A stretch of 64,000 nt of DNA, taken from positions 2,891,232-2,955,231 of the forward strand of contig NC_014228.1 of the NCBI RefSeq assembly GCF_000252955.1. The letters run 5' to 3'. The DNA is from Xenorhabdus nematophila ATCC 19061. GTDB taxonomy: Bacteria; Pseudomonadota; Gammaproteobacteria; Enterobacterales; Enterobacteriaceae. The notes beneath the pieces are model-generated. The model did no database searches and was not told the origin of the DNA. It was given only the letters and a program-made list of their open reading frames with translations. This document shows, one piece after another, positions 55,681 through 64,000 of the stretch. The position numbers and the translations under genes are program-made. Each line of letters begins with the position of its first letter. Position 1 is the stretch's first letter.

Positions 55681-56266
55681 ATTGGCTAAGTTTACTCACC
55701 TCAGCTACCGTTTTTATCAGCATACGGTTTCTTATTCTTAGGGATTAGCTCCCTTGTGTCACACAGTGACCCGAAATCCACAGAGTATAGCTGCATTGCA
55801 TTCATTGATTAACGTTGATATCTACCCTAGCGCCTAGTTAACTAATATGCTATCGATAATGTTTCGCTTTGCGAAGCGAATCGCAAAAAATTACTGGATA
55901 TTTATCCAATTTAAAATGTATTGCTAAAATTCAGCGCGACAATCATTTTATAAATATCTACATTAACTATAAATGGAAGACATAACATAAGATGGAAATT
56001 TCTCTCTATTTAATCAACATAGATTAATTAATTTTTTACAACGTGTTGTCTTATGCTGAAATAATAAGATTAAATATACAAATTATATTATTATAATAAT
56101 TATTCCTTAGGTATATTTCTTATGAAATTATATTGTTTCGTGTGTTAATTCATTGTCAATAAAGTTTTTTGTATCATGTGTAATTATTTGAAAATGTCCA
56201 ACAATAGAAATGTTGTGCTATTGTATAAGTAATTTCAATATCTGTTAATATAGTGTGGGTCATTGT
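55681..56266. other. AT-rich region upstream of tnaA
   Basis: About 590 bp without a supported gene; a GCGAAGCGAATCGC-type short palindrome lies near 55872. It presumably contains the tnaA promoter; I could not identify a convincing CRP site. Confidence 0.4.
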
Positions 56267-56410
56267 ATGAATCTCTGGTTTTTATTGTGTGGATGTTTTT
56301 TCCAGGTTTCCTGTAAATTTGGCTGTCGTATATTAATACTTTCCGCTGTGAAATTATTTTTTGCTATTCCTATAAAGAATTTTATTATTATTTTACCTTT
56401 GAATAAGTGA
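56267..56410 (+). CDS. Possible leader peptide ORF before tnaA
   Basis: A 47-codon ORF (MNLWFLLCGCFFQV...), stop 6 bp before the tnaA ATG, with one Trp at codon 4. It lacks the TnaC signature W-F-N-x-D and a proline before the stop, so it is not a recognisable tnaC. It could be a different leader or chance in AT-rich DNA. Confidence 0.25.
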   Translation: MNLWFLLCGCFFQVSCKFGCRILILSAVKLFFAIPIKNFIIILPLNK

Positions 56411-56416
56411 ATTAAA

Positions 56417-57823
56417 ATGAAGCGTATTCCAGAACCTTTTCGTATTAAAATGGTAGAAAATATTCGGATGACAAACCGTTGTGAACGTGAAGCTGCATTA
56501 GAAATTGCAGGATATAATCCATTTATGTTGCCTTCCGATAGGGTTTATATTGATTTACTGACTGATTCTGGAACAGGAGCCATGAGCAATTATCAGTGGG
56601 CAGGCATGATGATGGGGGATGAGTCTTATGCCGGATCCCGCAATTATTATCATTTAGTCGGTAAAGTTAAAGAGTTGATTGGTTATCAATATAGCATTCC
56701 AACCCATCAGGAACGAGGTGCAGAACAAATTTTATTTCCTGCTTTAGTGGCTCGTAAAAAATTAAAAGGAGGCGCTAAAAATCCTGTCTTTATTTCTAAT
56801 TTCCATTTTGATACGACAATGGTGCATGTTGAATTAAATAGTGCCAAAGCTGTTAATGTTGTTACCCATAAAGCTTTTGATACAAGTCATTATTATGATT
56901 GGAAAGGTAACTTTGATATTGATGCCCTCAAACAGGCTATCAGGGAATACGGTGAAGATAATATTGTAGCAATTGTAACGACGATTACTTGTAATAGCAC
57001 AGGAGGGCAACCGGTTTCTTTGGCTAATATGAAAGCAGTATATGAGATAGCAAAACAATATGATATTCCGGTTGTGATTGATTCAGCGCGTTTTTGTGAA
57101 AATGCTTGGTTTATTAAACAACGGGAAACAGGTTACAACGAGAAATCTATCAAAGAAATTGTTAAAGAGATGTACCAATATGGTGACATGCTTACAATGT
57201 CAGCGAAAAAAGATCCGATGGTGAATATCGGTGGCCTTTGTTGTTTTCGTGATGATGAGTCGTTGTTTAATGACGTGTGCATTCGTTGTATTGCTATGGA
57301 AGGATTTGTGACGTATGGCGGGCTTGCCGGGCGTGATATGGAAGCGCTGGCAATTGGCCTTGAAGAAGGAATGGATGAAGATTTTCTATCCTATCGGATT
57401 AATCAGGTAACTTATTTGGGAGAGCAACTAAGAAAAGCGGGTATTCCTATTCAGTACCCGATTGGCGGCCATGCTGTCTTTGTTGATGCGAAATTGTTTT
57501 TACCGCATATTCCCAGTGATCAATTTCCGGCTCAGGCATTGAACAATGAATTATATTTAGAGGCGGGTATTAGGAGTGTGGAGATTGGCTCTTTATTATT
57601 GGGGCGTGATCCAGAAACAGGCAAACAGAAAACGTCACCGTTGGAATTAATGAGATTAGCGATCCCTCGCCGCGTATATACCAATGATCATATGGATTAT
57701 GTTGTAGAAGCGTTTATTGCGCTAAAAGAGCGAGCGATGAGCATCAAGGGATTAACCTTTACTTATGAGCCACCGATTTTACGTCATTTTACCGCTAAAT
57801 TAAAACCGATTTCAGAAATGTGA
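56417..57823 (+). CDS. tnaA: Tryptophanase (tryptophan indole-lyase)
   Basis: A 468-residue PLP enzyme splitting tryptophan to indole, pyruvate and ammonia. It aligns along its length with Tna[92 protein letters not shown] with the PLP lysine, [17 protein letters not shown], and the C-terminus [20 protein letters not shown]. The TnaA-like [16 protein letters not shown] favours tryptophanase over tyrosine phenol-lyase. No tnaB permease adjoins it, and no classic tnaC precedes it. It ends at a terminator shared with convergent terD. Indole is likely used as a signal. Confidence 0.93.
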   Translation: MKRIPEPFRIKMVENIRMTNRCEREAALEIAGYNPFMLPSDRVYIDLLTDSGTGAMSNYQWAGMMMGDESYAGSRNYYHLVGKVKELIGYQYSIPTHQERGAEQILFPALVARKKLKGGAKNPVFISNFHFDTTMVHVELNSAKAVNVVTHKAFDTSHYYDWKGNFDIDALKQAIREYGEDNIVAIVTTITCNSTGGQPVSLANMKAVYEIAKQYDIPVVIDSARFCENAWFIKQRETGYNEKSIKEIVKEMYQYGDMLTMSAKKDPMVNIGGLCCFRDDESLFNDVCIRCIAMEGFVTYGGLAGRDMEALAIGLEEGMDEDFLSYRINQVTYLGEQLRKAGIPIQYPIGGHAVFVDAKLFLPHIPSDQFPAQALNNELYLEAGIRSVEIGSLLLGRDPETGKQKTSPLELMRLAIPRRVYTNDHMDYVVEAFIALKERAMSIKGLTFTYEPPILRHFTAKLKPISEM

Positions 57824-57892
57824 TAATCAGAAAAATGTAATCAACGTCATATTTATGTAATAATTTTTTTGGTTCTATTTTTATAGAGAAAT

Positions 57893-57928
57893 AAAAGGCC
57901 CTGTTTAATAAAATAAACAGGGCCTTTT
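57893..57928. terminator. Bidirectional terminator between tnaA and terD
   Basis: AAAAGGCCCTGTTTA / TAAACAGGGCCTTTT, a 15-bp perfect stem with A and T runs on both sides, between convergent genes. Confidence 0.9.
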
Positions 57929-57985
57929 ATCTCAGTATGTTGACTTAAATCTTCGTACTGATGTTTTTATTAAGCAACATGCCAA

Positions 57986-58564
57986 TTAAGCAGCATTGAT
58001 ACCATACTGTGCACAAACAGAAGCCAGACCACCCGCATAGCCTTGACCTACAGCACGGAATTTCCATTCTGTGTTGTGGCGATACAGTTCACCGAACAAC
58101 ATAGCAGTTTCGGTAGACGCATCTTCAGTCAGATCATAGCGGGCAACTTCAACTTGGGTATCGTCGTCAACCAGACGGATGAATGCACCGGAAACCTGAC
58201 CAAAGCTCTGGCGACGGGTCTGTGCATCATGGATTGTGACAACGAATACCACTTTGTCGATGTCAGCAGGAATTTGATCCAGTTTGATTTTCAGTGACTC
58301 ATCATCGCCGTCTCCTTCACCAGTACGGTTGTCGCCAGTGTGCATGATAGAGCCGTCAGCCGATTTCAGGTTGTTGTAGAAAATGAAATCAGCGTCGCCA
58401 CGTACTTTGCCGTTTGCTGCCAGCAGGAAAGCAGATGCGTCAAGGTCGAAGTCCTGTCCGTCAGTCGCGCGGGCATCCCAGCCGAGACCGATCAGAACGT
58501 TTTTCATGGTTGGCGCTTCTTTACTCAGAGAAACGTTACCGCCTTTAGAAAGAGATACACCCAT
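57986..58564 (-). CDS. terD: Tellurite/stress resistance protein TerD
   Basis: A 192-residue TerD-domain protein from ATG 58564 ([20 protein letters not shown] 8 bp upstream), rather than the 15 codons longer frame. Ca-binding motifs of the family: [20 protein letters not shown] and [16 protein letters not shown]-terminal YGINAA. Last gene of terZABCD; it is close to TerE too, but sequence and position after terC fit TerD. Cytoplasmic, acts with other Ter proteins at the membrane in resistance to tellurite, phage and stress. Confidence 0.93.
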   Translation of the reverse strand: MGVSLSKGGNVSLSKEAPTMKNVLIGLGWDARATDGQDFDLDASAFLLAANGKVRGDADFIFYNNLKSADGSIMHTGDNRTGEGDGDDESLKIKLDQIPADIDKVVFVVTIHDAQTRRQSFGQVSGAFIRLVDDDTQVEVARYDLTEDASTETAMLFGELYRHNTEWKFRAVGQGYAGGLASVCAQYGINAA

Positions 58565-58593
58565 TGTTATTTCCTCATTGATTACGTTTATGT

Positions 58594-58652
58594 CCCCGTT
58601 GTCTTTCAAGTTGCAGCTTTGTTGGCTGCAACTTGAAGTCCATTGGGTATAG
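58594..58652. repeat. Dispersed palindromic repeat (Xenorhabdus/Photorhabdus type)
   Basis: CAAGTTGCAGC / GCTGCAACTTG hairpin flanked by CCCGTTGTCTTT and CATTGGGTATAGGG, in the terD-terC spacer. A partial relative is at 55646. Such elements are common between genes in this group. Confidence 0.65.
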
Positions 58653-58668
58653 GGTTAATTTACCGGAT

Positions 58669-59697
58669 TCAGCCTGCATTTTCTTTTTGCGGGAACAGCA
58701 GACTGGCAAGAATACCCACTGTCAGTACCCCAATCACCACAAACAGGCTGGTTGTCGCCGAAATCGAATAGCCGTGGTGAAACAAGTGCTCAGAAGCGTT
58801 CAGGCCCAGTTTAATAGCGATAAAGAACAGCAGGACGACAACCGCTTTTTCCAAATGCACCAGATACTTTTTCAACGCTTCAAGCACAAAGTAGAGCGTA
58901 CGCAGACCCAAGATAGCAAACATCATGGCACTGTATACAATTAAAGGCTCCCGGCTGACAGCAATCACCGCAGGTACAGAGTCAAAGGCAAACATCACGT
59001 CAGACAGTTCAACTACGGCCAGACACAGCATCAGAGGTGTCGCATAAAGTGCCGCTTTGCCTGTACGACCCACTTTCACATCAGCGTTTTCTGGTTTAGC
59101 CAGTTCTGCATCTGCTTCTTTCTGGTTCAGCAGAAAAGTATGGCCGCGCAGTTTAGGCCAGATTGGGAAGAAATGCTTCACCAGACGGTAGGCCAGATGC
59201 TGTGAATAATCTTCGATTTCATCGTCATCACCACCGCTTTTCAGCATCATGACGGCGGTCCAGCCAACGATGACCGCAAATACTATCTCAACCCACGGCC
59301 CGAGTGCCAACAAGCTTGTTCCGATGGCGACGAAAATACCACGGAAGACGATAGCACCGATAATTCCCCAGTACAGAACCCGGTGACGATAACGATCCGG
59401 GACGGCGAACCAGGAGAAAATCGCCATGATGACAAACAGGTTATCCACGGAAAGCACTTTTTCCAGTGCGTAGCCCGTGACAAACAGGCTGGCTGTTTCC
59501 GCGCCGTGATGAATATACAGGAATCCCGCGAAAACAAAGGCGATTGCGATCCAGAAAATAGACCAAAGAGCGGCACTGCGCAGTGAAATCGGCTTATCAT
59601 GACGATGCATAAAGAGGTCGATAAAGAGCGCACCAACCGACAGAAAAATAAATACAGCAACGGTTTCCATCGGAAAACCAATGTGCGTGGATACCAT
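58669..59697 (-). CDS. terC: Tellurite resistance membrane protein TerC
   Basis: A 342-residue integral membrane protein with about nine helices. TerC family motifs: YALEKVLSVDNLFVIMAIFS, VFRGIFVAIGTSLL, VELSDVMFAFDSVPAVIAVS (acidic residues within helices), ILGLRTLYFVLEAL. A charged loop (GGDDDEIEDYSQH) lies in the middle. It is thought to be the membrane anchor of the Ter complex and to handle metal ions. Separated from terD by 100 bp holding a palindromic repeat; otherwise normal operon order. Confidence 0.94.
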   Translation of the reverse strand: MVSTHIGFPMETVAVFIFLSVGALFIDLFMHRHDKPISLRSAALWSIFWIAIAFVFAGFLYIHHGAETASLFVTGYALEKVLSVDNLFVIMAIFSWFAVPDRYRHRVLYWGIIGAIVFRGIFVAIGTSLLALGPWVEIVFAVIVGWTAVMMLKSGGDDDEIEDYSQHLAYRLVKHFFPIWPKLRGHTFLLNQKEADAELAKPENADVKVGRTGKAALYATPLMLCLAVVELSDVMFAFDSVPAVIAVSREPLIVYSAMMFAILGLRTLYFVLEALKKYLVHLEKAVVVLLFFIAIKLGLNASEHLFHHGYSISATTSLFVVIGVLTVGILASLLFPQKENAG

Positions 59698-59727
59698 GAA
59701 GTGAGCCTCTTAAATAATTATCTGTGA

Positions 59728-60183
59728 TTACAGTTCGAAATCAGCCGGTGTAAAACCAAGGACTGTGCAAATTTCACGAGCCGCATTTTTTTCGTCGTTA
59801 TCAAAATCACCATCACTTTTGGCGACTGCGATCCCTACACGCAAAGCAAGCTGTGCCGCTTCCGGCTGCTGTTTCAGTACCATGATGAATTTCATGGCTT
59901 CACCTTTGCCGATATCAGCATCAAATTCGTAACTGCTGACCAGCTTGTTGAAGAATTCGATGATTTCGGTGGTATCGAATACTTTCAGTTCAGGGGAATT
60001 TTTGATGAACCCGATCATCTTCTGTTTTTCTTCTGAGCTGGCACCATTGCTCGCCATGGCGATGTGCGCGCATACTGCAACCGTGCCTTCCATGAATTTT
60101 CTGTTTTTGAAACGACCGACCTGATTGGTCAGTTCTTCACGCCCTGCGTTGAATGCAGATTTGATTTTATTGAAAAAGGACAT
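59728..60183 (-). CDS. terB: Tellurite resistance protein TerB
   Basis: A 151-residue all-helical TerB: FFNKIKSAFNAGREELTNQV, AHIAMASNGASSEEKQKMIG, then a C-terminal VAKSDGDFDNDEKNAAREIC with the acidic metal-binding D-x-D-x-x-x-D/E-x-E pattern. It interacts with TerC at the membrane in known systems. 30 bp upstream of terC and 30 bp after terA. Confidence 0.94.
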   Translation of the reverse strand: MSFFNKIKSAFNAGREELTNQVGRFKNRKFMEGTVAVCAHIAMASNGASSEEKQKMIGFIKNSPELKVFDTTEIIEFFNKLVSSYEFDADIGKGEAMKFIMVLKQQPEAAQLALRVGIAVAKSDGDFDNDEKNAAREICTVLGFTPADFEL

Positions 60184-60213
60184 AAGCCCCTCCGTTGTGA
60201 TTAAAATAACGTG

Positions 60214-61386
60214 TTATTTACTTCCCGATGTCCAGCTGAAACCCCAACCAAAGGCTCTGTCCATCTCTTTGTGCCCCCTGAAATATTGGTTGATACGCTC
60301 AACTTTGATGGCACCGTTGTCGTTGACAAGACGAGCAACGGCACACATTCCTTTGTTGTTCTGACCTTCTGTCAGGCGGGTTTCAATCGGGGGCTGGTCA
60401 GGAACATGGATTGTGACGGCACCGTCGGTTTTGTCCCAGCTGGGCACACCTTCGTAAATAAAGGCGTAAATCAAAACTTCACTGATGTTTTTCCATTCAT
60501 GACCATTGATATGAATCCATTCACCACTGCTTACGCTACCGGTACGATCATCGCCCTGTAACTGTACATACGGTGTGTGCTGGTAATTGCCGAAACCATT
60601 TCCCAATGCCTGTATCACATCGAGATCCCCGCCACGCAGCCGGACGAATGCACCGAGATCCAGATCCACGCCTTTATTGCCTGAACCGAATATCCCCTGC
60701 AAGAACCCTTTAGACGGAGCAGAAGTTTGATTCCAGTTCAGGTTCACGCGGATTTCACCGTAGTTGTCGCGTTTGCTCAGACTGATTGCCGGTTTTTCTT
60801 TGGTCAGAGAAACCTTGTTCAAATTGATTCTGGAAGGAGCCGGATCGGGTTCAGGAACTGATGCGGGAGCCAGTGCTGAAGCGGGTGCATCATCAACGAT
60901 ATCCATGCCAAAGTGCTCAGCTAATGGCTTGAGACCACCGTTAAAACCCTGGGCAATAAAGCGGAATTTCCACTCTCCATTGCGGCGATACAGTTCACCG
61001 AGAATTAAAGCGGCTTCTGAACGCCCTTGTATTTCAACATCACCTTGCAGGATCACACTGCTGTTCAGTTCGATCCGAATGCTGAGACTGCGCAGACTGG
61101 AGATAGTCTGATTGCCGTCGCAGGTCGCGGTAAATGCCACTTTCTGGACATCCTGACCCAGCGCGGGCAAGTTGACGAAGAATGAGGTATTGATGTTGCC
61201 GCCAGCCAGACGGATAGTGTTGTCATTATTAACGGGCTGACCGTAGAACACCATGTCTGGATCACCCTTAACTTTTCCATCGGCATACAGGCGAAAAGCC
61301 GAGACGTCAACGGCAGAGCCTGACAGAACCCGTATGGTGAGTGTCTGGTTAGAAACGGGGGCATTGCCCCCGGGAGTCAGGTTCAT
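60214..61386 (-). CDS. terA: Tellurite resistance protein TerA
   Basis: A 390-residue protein with an N-terminal TerD-like domain (residues 1-165: SAVDVSAFRLYADGKVKGDP, LILGELYRRNGEWKFRFIAQ), a Pro/Ala linker (about 175-190), and a second beta-rich domain (ISLSKRDNYGEIRVNLNWNQ, GVDLDLGAFVRLRGGDLDVI, YVQLQGDDRTGSVSSGEWIH). Typical TerA size. Its start overlaps the terZ stop by one base. Confidence 0.92.
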   Translation of the reverse strand: MNLTPGGNAPVSNQTLTIRVLSGSAVDVSAFRLYADGKVKGDPDMVFYGQPVNNDNTIRLAGGNINTSFFVNLPALGQDVQKVAFTATCDGNQTISSLRSLSIRIELNSSVILQGDVEIQGRSEAALILGELYRRNGEWKFRFIAQGFNGGLKPLAEHFGMDIVDDAPASALAPASVPEPDPAPSRINLNKVSLTKEKPAISLSKRDNYGEIRVNLNWNQTSAPSKGFLQGIFGSGNKGVDLDLGAFVRLRGGDLDVIQALGNGFGNYQHTPYVQLQGDDRTGSVSSGEWIHINGHEWKNISEVLIYAFIYEGVPSWDKTDGAVTIHVPDQPPIETRLTEGQNNKGMCAVARLVNDNGAIKVERINQYFRGHKEMDRAFGWGFSWTSGSK

Positions 61387-61982
61387 TAGCGCACCACCGT
61401 CTCAACGATCTGTGGATACATCGCGTCAATGGTACGGCCATGACAAGGAACGCCATGTGCAGTGAAATCCCACTGACCTTCATTACGGCACAGGGAAGAG
61501 ATGATAATGCCGGTATGGGCACCTTGTTCAGTCAGTTGATAGCGAGCCAGCTCTTTACCATTTTGATCGACGACACGACAGAAAGCATTTTCAACATCAT
61601 TGAAGGTCTGACCGCGGAAGCTGTTAACGGTAAACGCGAGGTATTCGACATTGGCGGGCAGTTTGATCAGGTTGACGCGGATAACTTCGTCATCCCCATC
61701 GCCTTCGCCAGTCAGGTTGTCACCGGTATGTTGTACAGAGCCACATTTTGATTTCAGTTGGCCGAACCATACCGTATCGATAGCACTGCTGGATTTATCA
61801 AGCAGAATGCAGCTTGCATCCAGATCGATCTCATCACTGCCACCCCCGAATAAACTGCTCAAAAAGCCTTTCTTTTTGGTCACGGGATCCCATCCCAGAC
61901 CAAAATCAACGTTAGCCAGTGAAGCACTTTGCTTGGCGAGTGAAACTGACTGATTTTTGTTTAACGAAACCATTAATGACAC
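61386..61982 (-). CDS. terZ: Tellurite resistance protein TerZ
   Basis: A 198-residue TerD-family protein, first gene of the operon. MSLMVSLNKNQSVSLAKQSA (start 61982 or the next Met at 61973), [43 protein letters not shown] with Ca-binding acidic residues, and a TerZ-like C-terminal GQWDFTAHGVPCHGRTIDAM. AGAGG lies before the start. Transcribed from the divergent promoter region with three palindromic boxes. Confidence 0.92.
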   Translation of the reverse strand: MSLMVSLNKNQSVSLAKQSASLANVDFGLGWDPVTKKKGFLSSLFGGGSDEIDLDASCILLDKSSSAIDTVWFGQLKSKCGSVQHTGDNLTGEGDGDDEVIRVNLIKLPANVEYLAFTVNSFRGQTFNDVENAFCRVVDQNGKELARYQLTEQGAHTGIIISSLCRNEGQWDFTAHGVPCHGRTIDAMYPQIVETVVR

Positions 61983-62396
61983 CTCTATTCTGTTTGTCGG
62001 TGAATCACGGTAATTTCACACATTAAAAAATCATAATATGACAAATAGATAACCAAAATCTGTCATATTATGATTCCCATAAACAATGTGTCTCGTCGCT
62101 AACTGTATGATAGGAAACTATCTGGTTTAGTTTTTTATGATTTCTTTTTCATAAAAAAAAGTCAAACAAATTTTACACTAAAAAATCATATTATGATTGA
62201 CTAAAACGTGTCGTCACCCCTATGCTGCGCCGCATATTTCATTGCGTTGAGAATGAACGGTGAAGATGACCAAGCTGGCTCTTGGCTATTTAACAATTGT
62301 TTTCACCTGAGCAGAGAAATTTAGTTTATGAAAGGATAGTTATCGTTTCTATCAATCATCCCGGACAAGCTGGAATTTTTTTAAAAAAGGAATCAC
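61983..62396. promoter_or_regulatory. Divergent ter promoter region with three palindromic AT-rich boxes
   Basis: AATCATAATATGACA (62029-62043), TGTCATATTATGATT (62061-62075) and AATCATATTATGATT (62184-62198) are variants of one 15-bp palindrome. The first two are inverted to each other, 32 bp apart, near terZ; the third is nearer the divergent gene. Known ter operons are controlled by TerW at an AT-rich palindrome, so these are candidate sites for such a regulator. No terW gene is in the window. Confidence 0.65.
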
Positions 62397-63551
62397 ATGG
62401 CCGCATTGAATCATCCCCACATGTGTCAAAAACAGACTTATCAAAAAAAATTGAATAGTGGGACGTTGACGGTCACGGCATCCCGTGGCTCTGCCTCTCT
62501 GGATATGTTGTTTGATATTGCCGAACGCCGTAATCCCAAAAGGGCATTTTTGTTTGTCAGTAAGGTATTGGGGCGACATATTCCCATCAGCCCATCTATG
62601 ATGCGTTCGGTTTATCAGCAATTAGCTGAACAATTTCCCGCCAATCTTCCCGGCCCGGTTTTATATATTGGCATGGCAGAAACGGCGGTCGGGCTGGCCG
62701 CAGGGGTATTTCAGGAAACAAGCGGCAAGGTTGAAGCTTCTGTATTACTGACATCGACACGCCATCCGGTAGAAGGTGATTTATTGTGTGAATTTAAGGA
62801 GAATCATAGTCATGCAACGGATCATCTGATTTACTGGCCGAAAGAGAGCCGGTTGCGTGACCGGGTGATGAATGCCCGTACTTTGGTTTTGATTGATGAT
62901 GAAGCCACGACGGGCAATACGTTCCTCAATCTGCTGGAGGCATTGCGTCATTCAGGGCTTAAGCAGATTGAACAGATCGTGACGGTAACCTTGACCGACT
63001 GGAGTGATGAAGCTGTAATAAAACGCAGCCCACTGCCGGTTTCTACGGTTTCCCTCATTGAGGGAAGTTGGCAATGGGAAGCGGATATTTCTGCCCCTGT
63101 TCCGGTTATGCCGCAAGTCAATGTCACAGCGCAAGGAAAAGTCAGCATTATCGGCCGACAAAGCTGGGGACGCTTGGGGTTGGATGAAATCCAATGTGAT
63201 ATCGGTACTGATATCCACCCTATAGCGGGTGAGAAAATGCTGGTACTGGGTTCCAGTGAATTTGTCTGGCAGCCGTTTTTACTCGCGGAGCGCCTTGAGC
63301 GCGAAGGTGCGTTGGTTATGTTCGGCTCAACAACCCGTTCCCCGATCGCTTGTGGTCACGCGATTCAATCTGTGATGTCTTTTACCGATAATTACGGCCT
63401 TGGTATTCCGAATTTTCTCTACAATGTCGCTCATCAGCAGTTTGACCGCATATTGCTCTGTCTTGAAACACCGAAAACGGCTGTTGATCCGGCCTTGATG
63501 GCTCAGCTTACCTGTGTTTCTCCGATTGTAGAGATTGTGACTTATGATTAA
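62397..63551 (+). CDS. Ter-associated phosphoribosyltransferase with TRSP domain
   Basis: A 384-residue protein. Residues about 30-200 form a PRTase fold with the PRPP-binding motif TLVLIDDEATTGNTFLNLLE and an earlier YIGMAETAVGLAAGVFQET. The C-terminal part carries the TRSP domain, including the defining MFGSTTRSPIACGHAI and ITDN-like SFTDNYGLGIPNFLYN. Such proteins belong to the biosynthetic module found beside ter genes, together with ATP-grasp, HAD and StiP-like partners, thought to make a nucleoside-like compound. GGAA lies 7 bp upstream of the ATG. Divergent from terZ; the next module gene follows 48 bp downstream. Confidence 0.88.
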   Translation: MAALNHPHMCQKQTYQKKLNSGTLTVTASRGSASLDMLFDIAERRNPKRAFLFVSKVLGRHIPISPSMMRSVYQQLAEQFPANLPGPVLYIGMAETAVGLAAGVFQETSGKVEASVLLTSTRHPVEGDLLCEFKENHSHATDHLIYWPKESRLRDRVMNARTLVLIDDEATTGNTFLNLLEALRHSGLKQIEQIVTVTLTDWSDEAVIKRSPLPVSTVSLIEGSWQWEADISAPVPVMPQVNVTAQGKVSIIGRQSWGRLGLDEIQCDIGTDIHPIAGEKMLVLGSSEFVWQPFLLAERLEREGALVMFGSTTRSPIACGHAIQSVMSFTDNYGLGIPNFLYNVAHQQFDRILLCLETPKTAVDPALMAQLTCVSPIVEIVTYD

Positions 63552-63599
63552 GTCAGTTTGTTGACACATTGATGACTACCTTATTTGGAGCTGTAAATA

Positions 63600-64000
63600 A
63601 TGAATAGCTTTCCGCCTTTTTCCGGGAGTTATGCGTCTGATGATGTTCAATTTCTGTTAAAGCCAATCCAAATTGAGATGACGCCTGTCGATGTTAAGGA
63701 ACGATTGATCCAGTCTGGTGCCCGCCATTATTCGGATATGCTGAGTCAGGAGCCGGAGCCAACATCTTATCATCTTGAGTTGTTTGAAAAAGCCCTTGAG
63801 CAAGGCGCGGCCAGACTGGCAACAGAAGTTGTTATGCTTGCCAAGGCACTGGTATCCCGCGTTGGTGACAAACCGATTGTGTTAGTGAGTCTGGTCAGGG
63901 CTGGCGTACCTTTGGGGGTTATGCTGCATCAAATTCTCAGAAAGATGGGTAAGTGTTCTTATCATTATGGGATTAGCATTATTCGGGATCGTGGCATTGA
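63600..64000 (+). CDS. StiP-like (cysteine protease StiP/PELOTA) protein, partial
   Basis: First 133 codons of a gene that runs off the window: FSGSYASDDVQFLLKPIQIE, SGARHYSDMLSQEPEPTSYH, LVSRVGDKPIVLVSLVRAGV, MLHQILRKMGKCSYHYGIS. This matches the N-terminus of StiP-domain proteins (PRTase-like fold) that follow the PRTase/TRSP gene in ter-associated clusters. GGAG before the ATG. Confidence 0.82.
   Translation, partial: MNSFPPFSGSYASDDVQFLLKPIQIEMTPVDVKERLIQSGARHYSDMLSQEPEPTSYHLELFEKALEQGAARLATEVVMLAKALVSRVGDKPIVLVSLVRAGVPLGVMLHQILRKMGKCSYHYGISIIRDRGI

Noticed and set aside
56417..57823. Tyrosine phenol-lyase as identity of the PLP lyase
   Set aside because: Segments such as [16 protein letters not shown] and [15 protein letters not shown] follow tryptophanase rather than TPL.
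1..64000. CRISPR arrays, rRNA or tRNA genes
   Set aside because: None seen; the only short regular repeats are the 11-bp iterons, too short and spacer-less for CRISPR.

Overview
The window looks like chromosome from a gamma-proteobacterium of the Morganellaceae, most likely Xenorhabdus or a close relative such as Photorhabdus. The grounds are the density of Rhs/SymE modules, a type VI VgrG-Rhs cluster, a ter tellurite/stress operon, a palindromic repeat of the kind scattered through these genomes, and protein-level resemblance of gntKU, tnaA, bax and ter genes to Enterobacterales. This is inference from gene content; no rRNA or tRNA gene is present to settle it.

Region 1 (1-17 kb) is a mobile element joined to a toxin cluster. 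A tyrosine recombinase, a 920-residue CHC2/Toprim primase fused to an ATPase domain, and an Xre-type repressor form one unit. Between recombinase and primase lie six copies of an 11-bp iteron; beside the recombinase are two inverted dif-like sites. The primase 5' end, the repressor and a SymE-type toxin gene are repeated 7.15 kb apart (1-950 versus 7151-8099). Each SymE gene converges on a different Rhs toxin tip: an orphan ADP-ribosyltransferase-like tip followed by a small protein and a NADAR-family protein (1.2-2.5 kb), and a complete VgrG-DUF2169-PAAR-Rhs-immunity operon (8.4-17 kb) whose Rhs gene is split by a C6 homopolymer frameshift.

Region 2 (17.7-31.8 kb) starts with an integrase remnant and an IS5-family element. 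It then carries a secreted 1.9-kilo-residue RHS protein with a restriction-endonuclease-like C-terminus, followed by a tandem array of displaced tips alternating with HEAT-like immunity genes. Two unrecognised small genes follow.

Region 3 (31.8-46.0 kb) is an insertion-sequence graveyard: IS200/IS605, two IS66 copies, IS1111, IS110, IS1595, IS1182, IS630 and ISAs1, several broken. Inside it sit remains of a phage-defence locus: a decayed brxL (BREX) and a 1.3-kilo-residue NERD-kinase-kinase-helicase protein cut off by the IS110 element.

Region 4 (46-64 kb) is more core-like. It has gntK-gntU with two GntR-type operators; a RelBE-type toxin-antitoxin pair; a damaged O-acyltransferase (MBOAT/SGNH) operon; bax; a small DUF3761 protein; an SDR pseudogene; a SymE-like double-domain protein; tnaA; and terZABCD. 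Divergent from ter is a phosphoribosyltransferase/TRSP gene followed by a StiP-like gene that runs off the window. The ter divergent promoter has three copies of a palindromic AT-rich box.

Several frameshifts (Rhs, MBOAT, SGNH, IS66 tnpC) may be true decay or assembly errors; reads would decide.
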